From contig JBHGNT010000004.1 of assembly GCA_043228905.1 (NCBI GenBank), positions 25,854,001 through 25,918,000 on the forward strand: 64,000 nt of DNA. The letters are read 5' to 3'. This document shows positions 34,741 to 45,800 of the stretch, one piece after another. Origin of the DNA: Azolla caroliniana. Taxonomy: Eukaryota > Polypodiophyta. A program made the position numbers and the translations under genes. Position 1 is the stretch's first letter. Every line of letters starts with the position of its first letter. Below the pieces are notes generated by a model that was not told the DNA's origin, ran no database searches, and was given only the letters and a program-made list of their open reading frames with translations.

Positions 34741-36477
34741 ATTTTGTTGGGGATAAGGGCCGCATGAGTTTTGCTAGGTTTTTTTTGTTGGTTTTGGAGT
34801 TGTTCCTCTATGTTTTATAAATTGATCCCATAGTGGATTCAAGTTGAACTTTGTTGCATTCTATTTGCAAAGTAGTGTTTTTTTGGCAAGGAAAAATATA
34901 TAGATGATATAAGTGTTACAAATTATTTCTAATGTAAGCGTGAAATAAGGAAATAAATGGTAGACAGTAAAGAAAAAGAGAGAAAGAAGGGTGTCGATCC
35001 ACCCGATCACCCCCAAGCGAAGGCATCGAGACATACTTGAGCCTTGATTGACGTCTCATACCACCACCATGGCATCGAGTCATACCTGGTATTGTCACAC
35101 TTTCTACAAGAGTTTGTTCACCACGAGATTGCAATCTCGGTGTAGTCGAATGATGCGTCTAATGAGGGTAGTTATGCCTCGTATTTATAGTCATACCTAA
35201 GGCCCCCAAGCAAGTTCACACTTTGCCCTTATGGGTTATCTCAATGCCTAGTATTAAAAGTAATTCTCCCTTCTTTACACTCTCGGTTAACCCTCACACT
35301 TTTATCCTCGTGTGTAGAATACTACGGTACAAACTACTAAGGGATAAATTATGGTCATGCCTGTAACAATAAGAATGTAAGTCTTCTACTAGTGTTTATG
35401 GCTTGTCCCTCAGTGTGGTCAATACTAGATATTGTCGAGCAACAAAGCTTACACTTGTTCACTCATGAAGGTTCACCTATTATTATATATGGAAGTTATA
35501 CATGATGAGAATGAAGACAACGCATAAAACACTTCCACTTGGAAGAACATTGATCCACATGCATAGGATTTGGATATGATCTTATTGCACAAGTATGTAG
35601 TGGGGAGTTTCTTAAATCAGTTTCCAATATTGTTGTTCGCAGTCCCCCGCTTATAACTTTATTTATTTCAATGAATTGCATACATTTGGATTGAAAATTG
35701 ATTCAACGTTGTTCCTCTTGACAAATGGTGGCAAATGCTATGGAACCTCATCAAAGAACAAAATTTCAATATTGTTGTCCATAGTTGCCCACTCATAAAT
35801 TCATTTGTTACAACGAATTCCATAATTTTGAATTGAAAACAATTTAACACTATTCCTCTTGCAAAATGGTGGGAAATGCTGCAAAGCCTCACAAAATAAC
35901 GGATTTTGAAAGAGGACTCACTTTGAAATGGTGGTGGAAGACAAAGTAGGCTCCATAAACAAATTGTCGTGCCAATAGATGTAAAATAGTGGAGAATGAC
36001 ACACATTACTCCTTTTAGGTGTAACCATACAATGGAAGTACAAGCATACATGGTCCTATTCGCCCAAAGTTCCACGTGAAGTTTGATATAGAGTCGCAAT
36101 AAGTCGTAGTATACCACCATGGAGCCCCCTAAAAATTTGGCCTTCATTTTAAGTGTAACCAAAGGAGGACAACTAGAGAGAGGCAAAAAATACAAGAGTT
36201 TGGAGTGAGGATTGTGATTGGTAGAATGAGTGAAGGATGCATGAAACATAACTAATTCCAATGCTTCTTTTTATGTTAAGCAATATATGGGTTATCTGAC
36301 ATGTTAGTAATAGTCCCCACTCATTCGTGTCTTTGTACGTTTGTTCGACAAGAATGCGGTCCAAACATATTGTGGCCTTCCATGTCACCGCAAGCAAGGA
36401 TTTGGGGGAGGGTTACTACACAAGGGAGATGAAACATGCAAGGATACATAAGAAATAGGACAATACCAAGTATGGTC
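34741..36477. other. Intergenic stretch with a diverged tandem duplication
   Basis: Between about 35620 and 35905 two related units of about 145 bp share TTCAATATTGTTGT, TTTGAATTGAAAA-type and TTCCTCTTG...AAATGGTGG segments. Otherwise I see no gene. The right end approaches the TTLL promoter. Confidence 0.5.
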
Positions 36478-36603
36478 ACATACATACATACGTACATACA
36501 TACATACATACATACATGTGCAAAATACGTACATACATACATGAATGTACAAAATACGTACATACATACATGAATGTACAAAATACGTACATACATACAT
36601 GAT
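36478..36603. repeat. (CATA)n and 29-bp minisatellite upstream of TTLL
   Basis: A run of ACATACAT units changes into three copies of a unit containing GTACAAAATACGTACATACA. It lies 150-270 bp upstream of the TTLL start codon, so it may fall in the promoter or leader. Confidence 0.9.
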
Positions 36604-36750
36604 GGACTGACTCTCTCTATATTTAGAGGCTTTTCCAACTACCTTCAAATCTAGTGAAAGGGCGCCAAACTGTTTTCCTTGAAGGGTCGTCTTTCTCATC
36701 TTCTATTGATTTCTGACTTCGATTCCGCCCATCGCCCGCCCATCGTTGCA

Positions 36751-39700
36751 ATGAAAAAGAATCGCCCTACAGAGTCTATGAAGCCTCCATCGCTCGGATT
36801 GTTGCCCCCTCCCTATTCGAAGAATGCCTCTGCTGCGCAGGTAGGGTTTTACATTGCCGTGTAGGGTTAAGATTAGGGTTCTCGTTTTTCTTCTTCTAGG
36901 ATTAGGAATTAATTAAGTTTTTGCATTGATGTCTTTGTAGGATTAGAGAGAGGCAATTGCTCTAGGATCGGGGTTTTGCATTACTGCTGTTTTGGGTTTA
37001 GGAATAGGGTTAAGTCTTTGCATTACGGTTGTTTTAGGATTAGGGTTTTGCATTAATGTTGGTTTAGGATTAGGGTTGTGCATTGTGTTGCATTACCTTT
37101 CCCTGCAAGGAACACATTTAAAACCCTTGTGGTGCTTTTTCTGTAAGTTCCCCAGGAAGGGAAGAAGTTGTCTGCGCGGAGCCGAGGCTCGTCAAGTGTG
37201 CCGGCCAGCAATTGCAGCACTTCATCTATTTCTCGCATCTCTTCATCAAACAAAATGCATACCGACACAGAGCAAGCATCAACGAGCAGAAGTGAGAAAG
37301 TTGGGCAGGAGGGAGATGATGGTTTAGGGTCCGCTGGGAAGAAAAGAAGGAAGAAAAAGTGGTCAGATGACGTTAGGGTTGATCTGTCTTGCTGTAAGTA
37401 TGAGGTTTTGCGGATTGCGATCCAGAAAATGGGATGGCAGGAGGCTGTGGATGACAAGGGGTGGCATGTCTTCTGGACGGGTATTCTCTTCTTCCACTTC
37501 AGATAATGTTTATCCTTGTCTATGATGAGAACCATTCTTAAGATAACGAGAACCATTTGCTATGGCCTTGTAAGCTGTTTGATGCCAAACATTTTCACAT
37601 ATCAATAGACCATGACTGTTTACTCTGGTTTGATACCATCTATCCGAGGCATCAATAGGCTATGGATTGGTAAGCATGTTTGATTCTAGGGCCTTGTAAG
37701 CAGTATGTGGCCATTAGGCTTCTGAGCTTGTACGATGCTATATTTGGACATCAATAGGCTATTCTATTGTAAGCTTGGTTGATGCCATAATGACATATCC
37801 ATAGGCTATACCATTTCAACTTGCAAGATTGTTTCATGTCATCATATTGGCACATCAATAGGCTACCGCATTCCAAGACAGTTTCATGCCATATTGGCAC
37901 ACAAATAGGATACAACCTATACACCTTCTTGGTTTTCAGAGACACACCAATAGGCAATGGACTTGTTGGAGATCTGGCGGTGCACATTTTCTGCTCTTAG
38001 TGGACAATCAATGATCTATGGCTTTTCAAAATTCTTTCGTGCAATACATTTGGCAAACAATAGGCCATAGTCTCTTAGACTCTCTGGATATAGCTGTGTA
38101 ATCATGTATGGTGCACTCTCTGCTCTAGTAGACACATAAGTAGACTATATTCTTGTAAGCAGTCTGGCTGTTACCATTTTACATATTGTGGTGCCATATC
38201 TTTTTGATTATTGACCTTGTAAGCAGCCTGGAAATCATATATATAAGGTTGTTTGATGCTATGCATTTCTTTCTTTTTCTTAATAGACACATCAATAGGG
38301 CCAGAAAGATTGATGACCTTAAGGCGGGGACAGAAGGTCAATCATTTTCTCGGTATGCTTCAAATCTGCCGTAAAAAATCTCTTGCACGACATCTCTCAA
38401 ACATGCGCCGGTAAGTTAATTTCTCTAACGAACTTTTTGTACTCAGTTTTTTTTCACATCTAGAATTTTTAAGCTCTATATAATCAGCAAAGGCTTGTGC
38501 AACTAGGATCTTCCCTGCAGAGTATAAGTTCTTTCCACGGGCTTTTATCCTCCCCAACCACATCCAAGATCTTGTTATGAGGCTCAATACTGATAGGATA
38601 CGAACATACATTCTCAAACCGGACAATGGATGCCAGGTACCTTGGCATGCAAAAAACGTGGTTAATTTGCTTGGCCTTTCACATAATTCCTCCGTTTGCA
38701 TTTTTCATATAGTTTTTGAATGATCTTGTAGGGTCGTGGAGTGGTGCTAGTACAAAATGTGGCTGACTTGAAACAAGCCATCGGAGGAATGGCTGGTTCA
38801 AATATGCTTGCACAGAAATATCTGACAAACCCAATGCTGCTCAATGGATTCAAGTTTGATCTGCGCATTTATGTGTTGATTCTATCATGCGATCCTCTGA
38901 GGCTCTTTCTTTACAGGCATCTCTCTCTCTCTCTCTCACTCACACACTCTCTATAGTTTATATCAAAAGCTTATATCATGTATCTGATGGGGGCTGTAAC
39001 TTTCTGATCTCATAAGTCCTTTGGCAGATGTTAATGCTGCACTTCATTCCGTCTCTCTAATATACTCCTCATTAATGTACTATGACAGCTCATTCTGGAG
39101 ATTTCCTTTTTGTGTTCATATGTTCAGTTTGATTTGCTAGTGTTCTGTGGTACAATTTATATCGCATCTTCAAAGTTGTCATGATGTTCATGATTGGATG
39201 GACAGGGAAGGGCTCGTCCGATTTTGCACGGAGAAGTACATGAAGCCAGAGAAAGCTAATTTGAAGCGAAGTTGCATGCACTTAACAAACTATGCGGTAA
39301 ACAAAAATAATACAAAATTTGAGTTCAATTCAAGCTCGTCAGAGACAGACAAAGGAAGCAAGTGGACATTAAGTTCATTATTTAAAGCATTGGCCGCAAA
39401 AGGGTATGATATTGGAAGGCTCAAAAGGCAGATGCGCAAAATGGTTGTGATGACAATCATATCCATTGTTCCCCATCTGATTCATAACTATAGGAACTGT
39501 TTAAACGAGGATGACAATGGAAGATCATGCTTTGAGTTACTTGGGATGGATGTTTTACTTGATGAAAAATGCAGGCCATGGCTCCTGGAGGTATGCAGCC
39601 TCATCTTATTAGTTATATTTGCTTCTTGTTCATATATTTGAGTATAACCTCCATGTGGTAAAGCTCATCAAGCTTGTCATTTCTATGTTTTGCTTGTGAA

Positions 39701-41222
39701 GGAAAACCATCTGATTTCAGATTTTCTCATTTAGAATCTTGATGCACTTTTTGGAGTGGTAAAAATTGACTTTGTGAAGGAACTATATGTGTATTAAACT
39801 TCTTAAAATGTATTTTCTAGGACCTACATGATAAACAGTTGTAAAAAATAACTTTTGATGAGCATCCACAAGTAAATTTAGCACAATGTATTGAATGCTG
39901 AGACACATAACCAACTCAGTTATTATGCTCTACAGGTCAATCATTCTCCTTCGTTTGCGATTGACACACCCCTAGATTTCAAAGTCAAGGAGTCTTTGCT
40001 AAGCGACACTCTCAGGTTACTCAACGTGGACCCTTCAGGTGTCTCAAGGTACAAGCTCCAAGATAAGAAAGGGTCCAAATTGCGCTTATATGGTGTTCGT
40101 CAGAGTAAGGATGACCTAGAAGAGTCATCTCTAAATGCCCCAAGTCACCAAAATAGTAAAATCACTGAATATGATGAATTCGAACGCAAGAACCTCGGGA
40201 ATTATGATCGTATATATCCTCCAGATGATCCACATTTGCAGAAAGCCTATGATATATTTTTGGCAGGCGCAGAGGATATTTTCAAGCAGTCATTTGACAT
40301 GAAAGTGAAGAGTGCAATTCTCAAAGCCCAAGAGCATCGAAAGAGGGAGGAGATGGAGAAGGAGGCAGCGGAGAAGAAGAAGCAGAAGAAGCTGCAGAAC
40401 ATGAGAAAGAAAGCTCAGGAAGCTGCGCAACTAGCTGCGTTGTCCCAAAAACAAAGGATTTCCTTGGCAACCAGTAGTGTGGATTTGTCTGATATCAAAG
40501 AAGCCCTCATCCTTGACATGGCTAGTCCGCGCTCTAGTGTGGAGACACCTACAGGTTGGGAAAGGGCCTTTAATACATTAAATACCGTGCCAGAGAGCAG
40601 AGGACTAGCTCAACATGCCGAAGCTAAACCTATTCATATTGCCGCAAAAAGGGGAGCTTTAGAGGTAATTAAAAGTAATTTGCAGCACGAAGCTTCGACA
40701 AACTCTATGGGGAGAAATTTTATGTCAGATACTGGCACAAGTGGGGACTTTGATTCTGGGTCGATGCCAGTCCAGCTATCTGTTCAATGTAATCGTAACC
40801 CTAATAATGACATTCCCACAATTTGCTCCCCGAGAGTTTCTTCTCTGCCTTGCATTGTACCTCATTCAGTATACCGACATCGTACTTGGAAGTCTTCCTA
40901 TTCTCAAGTTTTGCACCATGGCAAGAAACAACTTGTTTCAGAGAATGTCCCAGCTCAACCACACTTCTCTTCGAGGACATTGCTGGAGCTCAGAAGAGAG
41001 AACTTGGCTAAAAGGAATGCCTCTTTTGTGAGTGCCACAGATTGTCATGGATTAAAATCTCCATTTCACTTTTCTAATGCTTTCTTAGCTGAGGGCAGAG
41101 ATTTGTTTGCATGTGATGACGGATACCCATCTCCTTTTCGAGCTCTGAGCATGAGTGCGAACGTTAGGGGTGGCTTGAAGAGCAATGGACGGATGTGGCC
41201 GAGGCATGCCGGGAGTAAATAA
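36751..41222 (+). CDS. TTLL: Tubulin polyglutamylase, TTLL6/13-like
   Basis: The enzyme adds glutamate chains to tubulin tails using ATP, mainly on axonemal microtubules. Exons: 36751-36840, 37156-37480, 38287-38410, 38507-38636, 38732-38916, 39206-39590, 39936-41222; phases match and give 841 residues. The TTL domain runs from about residue 90 to 445: CKYEVLRIAIQKMGW; GQKVNHFLGM..ICRKKSLARHL; FFPRAFILP; ATP-grasp TYILKPDNGCQGRG (213-226); KFDLRIYVLI (264-273); CMHLTNYAVNKNN (308-320); and FELLGMDVLLDE...PWLLEVNHSPSF, with D400, E413 and N415 as the expected metal-binding residues. A basic helix rich in Lys and Glu (about 540-590) and a low-complexity tail end the protein. Intron 5 has a GC donor. 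The start is the first ATG in frame; an upstream leader exon is possible. Such an intact ciliary TTLL implies motile sperm. Confidence 0.93.
36841..37155 (+). repeat. Telomere-like degenerate repeats in TTLL intron 1
   Basis: TTAGGGTT or TTAGGATTAGGGTT recurs at least six times, often as part of a longer unit that ends TTTTGCATTA and is about 30-35 bp long. The reverse complement contains plant telo-box cores (AACCCTA). The intron is only 315 bp, so the repeats make up most of it. Confidence 0.7.
37585..38286 (+). repeat. Decayed tandem array filling TTLL intron 2
   Basis: ACATCAATAGG or close variants occur at about 37600, 37650, 37749, 37797, 37853, 37903, 37946, 38006, 38060 and 38140, roughly every 45-100 bp. 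They alternate with CTTGTAAGC, GTTTGATGCCAT and TTGGCAC segments. Exon 3 itself begins with ACACATCAATAGGGCC, so the acceptor edge looks like one more copy of the unit. Confidence 0.65.
38917..39205 (+). other. TTLL intron 5 with non-canonical GC-AG borders
   Basis: Exon 5 must end in TTTACAG to give ...LFLY-R-EGLVRF across the junction. The next bases are GCATCTCTC, with no GT nearby. Reading on through the (CT)n tract meets TAG before the next usable GT. The acceptor GATGGACAG at 39205 is canonical. GC donors are a known minor class. Confidence 0.75.
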
Positions 41223-42826
41223 AAGAATTTTCATTGAAATGGAAGTTGGAGAAGTGGGCTTTAGCCTTTGATCCAAGTTGGTCAATATCAATGATCTGTT
41301 TTTGGTGCTCAAGGTGATACTGCGGTCATTAATGCTAGGAGTTATTCAAGAATGGGGCTGGGTTCTTACATTTGAAACCATTGGATTGCGATTGTATAAA
41401 GGAATGGCACATTGCCCTGATGTTTTGGAATGTCAATCTCCGGGGTCTCCCCTCATCTACCCTTAATACCTTTCCATCATGCATTGCTTGTGAAATTGGC
41501 ACATGTAGATACAAAAAACGCATGTCTGTACAAGGAAATTTATTGAGGAGGTATGTATACATGTAGGTGAACACCCATTATTTATGGGACTTCCAAATTT
41601 ATGCTCCAAGTTATACATAAAATGTACATGTAAATGGTTACTCTAGATTGTAAATTCAATAATTTAAATGTAATATTCTGGGTATTTTATCTTTCAAATT
41701 TATATGAAGTCTGGAGTCAAAACAATGTATGCTAGAGAACTGCGAGAAGTCTCTATTATTGTATTTATAATAGAAGGGTGTGAAAAGATGCTCATTCACT
41801 ACATATGCATGTGACATGGGCTTAGTCAATCAAAGGTACAGCTTTAGATCCTGGTGTTGAGTGAGATTTTGTCTCTTAACTTATCAGTACCTATGACATA
41901 TGAAAGGTGATTGTGTAGGCTATAACACAAATTACTACATATGGTACAACTAATGATATACTATGGAACGAGTTGTGAAAGTGAAGAAGTGCATGCCTTT
42001 GTGGTATAAAATTAAATGTGAGAACCATGTGTTTTTGATATATCAAAGAGGTTGATGATTGAGGTTATGCATTTGACACTAATCTTTCTTGATTGAGTCA
42101 CATCCATGAGCTTTAAGAACAAACCATCTTGGGCTTTTGCTTAAGTAGTGATTCTTTCCTTAATGATTCTTTTGTAGTAAAATGTTTTTTATGATCCTTT
42201 GTAACATTGCCAAACTCTGTGTAACATATGTACACCTACTTATTTTGTGCCTTCATTTGTAATGCAAGGATGTGTTCACTTGTAGAGGTCTCCTAAATCT
42301 TACTTGGAAAGTTATGCTTCTAGCATGCTCCATAATGATTTCCAAGGGTAGCCCATTATGATAGTTTGATGGTTGCCCAATTGGAAGGGGTCTATCTCTT
42401 GGCTATGGAGTAATAGCTAAGTGAAACTATCAAATTTCAAGCAACCTAATCAGAGTATGATGCAACCTGGCTAGGTAAATCTAATTTGATCTAATTATAC
42501 CTACATCATAAATTAATTAGCTTGATCTGAAGTTGGTTTCACCATAGTTAGCTCAATGTGATTGGCTTGTATGACAATTGAATAAAGTTTGTAAAATTGC
42601 ATTGGATCATCGTTATGTTTTCTGGTTGCACTTCACGTTTCAAGTAGTAACCGAAAATTTCATTCAAAATATAATGTGGTATTACATGGTGTATACAGAC
42701 GAGATGTCTCATATGTACAGGGATCACATCCTCATGAATTACACTGATCAAGTCTCTGAGACTTCGAGTTGGTTACAATGATGTTGATAGCTTCCCTAAT
42801 GTCAGGGATATGCAGCCTTTCCTAAT
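41223..42826. other. Convergent intergenic region between TTLL and the TSNAXIP1-like gene
   Basis: The two genes end towards each other here, so this 1.6 kb should hold both 3' UTRs and poly-A sites. AT-rich motifs such as AATAAA-like sequences are present, but I could not assign a cleavage site. No other gene is visible. Confidence 0.55.
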
Positions 42827-45800
42827 CTATTTTAACTTCCTACTTCTCTTTGTATTGTTCTTGCCTTTTTTGTCATCTTTTTTGTCATTCTTTCCTCCAT
42901 TGGTTTCATTTAATTTCAATAAAGGTTGCTTGGGACTTTGTATGACACCACCCTTGCGGCCTTTTGTTGGTTGTTTGTCCTTGAGTTGCTTCTGTTCATC
43001 CAACAAGTGTGCTTTCAAAATATAATTATTATTAATACAAGCAATAATATATGTGGTATTAAAGGCTGTTACATACTAAGACAGGTCCAAACACAAAAGT
43101 TATATATAACATCAAAGTTTTCCATTACAAACATTACTAAACGTAATTTATATGCCTATTTTTATACCTCAAAGGCGATAGCTCGGGCAGTGGCACAATC
43201 TTCTTGCAAGCTGGAGATGGTGTGTGTTAGAGAAGCATTTTGCTTGCAAACATGGGCCAAGAGTTCAGCTGTGGACATGTGGCCACTTGTAGCTGATTGC
43301 AACAAATGTCGATTATGGCCTGACAAACCCTTGAGATCAAGAAGCTCGTCCCAACGTGGGCGTGGTGTTAATTGACCGAAACTGTCAATCTGCGCTGCAC
43401 CTTCAGTTTCTAAATCTTTCAAGGTTTTCTTTAAGTCCATCACCTTTGCCTTTTCAGCTTCTAGTTCTTTATTTGGAACTCTGGAATAAGGGTTTTATCC
43501 ATGTATATAAATCACTAGTGATTGTTAATACCTTTCTGCAGGAAAAATTTAGGATAAGTGATATGAATTTGTTCGTTACAAGATAGACCTGTCCGAAGCT
43601 TCATGTCGCAGTACGTCCATCAGTGCACGAGCTTCTTGCAAGTTTTGTTGGGTGATATTGTAATTCTCTTCAAGCTTCGCATGTCGCTCATGCCTTGCCA
43701 TCTGCGAAAGAGTTAAAACAATATCAAAGAGTTAAAACAATATCAAGGGTGTTGTTGGCTAAGTGGTTGATCCCTTGCCCTAAAATCTATAGGTCAAGAC
43801 TTCAACTCTTGCATCTCTGAGGACCCCAAGGACTTGCATCTCAGATTCCAGAAAAAGTTAGCTTATTTTTATCTAGTATTCTTCCTTATTTCATAAAAGC
43901 TAAAATTTTGAAGTGGATTGACCACTCTACCTGATCACATTGTATCTGATGAGCTAGGATCTGGTCCATTCTTGCTTTTTGCAATTTAATTTTTAACTTC
44001 TGCACCTCTTCTTGCAAAGTCCTTACCTTACAAAGCAGTCATACACATGAACATCCTATTTATGTGCAATCATAATCATCATCCATTATAAAAAAAACAC
44101 TCTTTCAAATTCAGTGTCAAATAGTTCAGGTTCCACATTTTGGACATCATATATACCTTGATGCCCATTTGAGTATTTTTTTTGTTTTAATGTCAGCAAT
44201 GCATTATAAGTAAAAAAAAAGCTAAGAGTTTTGAGAAGAAAAAAGAATACCTCAGAAATAGTAGTTTCAAGAGATACAACAACTGTAGTCAGCTTTCTTT
44301 CCATATCTCTCGCAGTTTCTTTGGTTGTTAGGTCATCCATTAATTCCTACTTCATCAAGTGTATAAAGAGGAGATACAATTAGTAAACTAAGATAAAAGA
44401 TTATCAATTCGTACATCATCAAGTGCATAAAGAGGAGATACAATTAGTAGACTGATATATAACAAATGTTTCATGATAAGAGTATTTAAGGGAAGAAAAA
44501 CATCTATAATACCTTGATCTCGTTTTTAACATTTAAAATTTCAGCTTGACGAGATAGAATTTCAACTTTTATGCTGTCTTTTTCACTTGCAATCTCTAAT
44601 TTACGGTCCTGTAGCTTGCCAACCAACTCAAAATATGGCACCTAAAAAAACATTGATCAACATACACATGTTCAATCTCAATTTTCATGCATGGTGATGC
44701 AAAAGTAAAAAATATTTAACTTCTTTCCTCAAGTCTCAATGTGGAAGGGGGTATATGCAGCTCTTACACGTTGAAAAGTCGATTCTCCATGCTTGACAGA
44801 GACATTGGTACTATATACAGATTTGTCAAGCTCTTGGTGGATATTTGAAAGCACTTGGGCAAAAGGAGTCTTCTGCTTTGACAGCTCTCCAAACAGCTGA
44901 AACCAAAAGTAAAGAAAAGATACAAACGATCAGTTGTATTACAGTCAATAGAAACAAGAAGATTATTCATTGCAAATTGTGGTGCCTTTGTTCAATGTGA
45001 CCCTCTCTCTCTCTGTCATATAGTGCTCACAAAGCAAATGGCCAACTCAGAGTTTCCTCCCACCAACTATAGAGAAGTAGGATGACTGCTTTGCATACCT
45101 AGAGCTGAAAGAAATTGCAAATTATTTGAAGGAGAGATCAAAAGCGAGGAACATTTTGTGTACGAGCCCAGCTTAAAAGCACATCAGAAAGAAGCCTTTC
45201 ACCCTCTACTGCAATTCCATAACAATTGAAAAATGATGGAGAAGGCTGACCCATGACACATTTGGCCAAATCTTGCCCAAGCTTCAAATAAATAGGAATC
45301 AACACTTCATTACCAGCTGGAATGGACCGGCAATCGGACGTTATTGATTTCTTCCATAGCTCCACAACTCGACTGACAACATGCCATGGAATCACCATAA
45401 AGCGAGCACAGTACTGCCAACCACAATGTAGACTGCAAGACTAGAATAGAAGTCACATGGGTCATACCATCACCAGATTGCAAAGTTCATTGCTTGCTAT
45501 TTTTGATCCACATGAGGACACCCAAATGCAGTTGCTGAACATTTTCACAGCCTTGTTCCACTGCAATAACCAACCTTGGATACGATGTCCAATCATCACT
45601 ACTCGACCCATATATATTAGTTACGTACTTCATGATTGTATACAATCTCCAGAATCATTTCTCATGCGCGCTAAAATCATGATCATAGAGCTTTTATTTT
45701 TGTTTCAGCATGGATAACAATAATTCACCCATATTTGTAATCATGATTAGTCTCATAAGTCGACTATAAGCTCTAGTAGATGTTAATCTCTCAATCTCTC

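Noticed and set aside
36478-36603. CRISPR-like spaced repeats
   Set aside because: A simple minisatellite in a plant nuclear sequence, with no unique spacers of constant length.
36321-36700. Cysteine/tyrosine-rich minus-strand frames over the CATA minisatellite
   Set aside because: Frames arise only from the tetranucleotide repeat and have no conserved motif.
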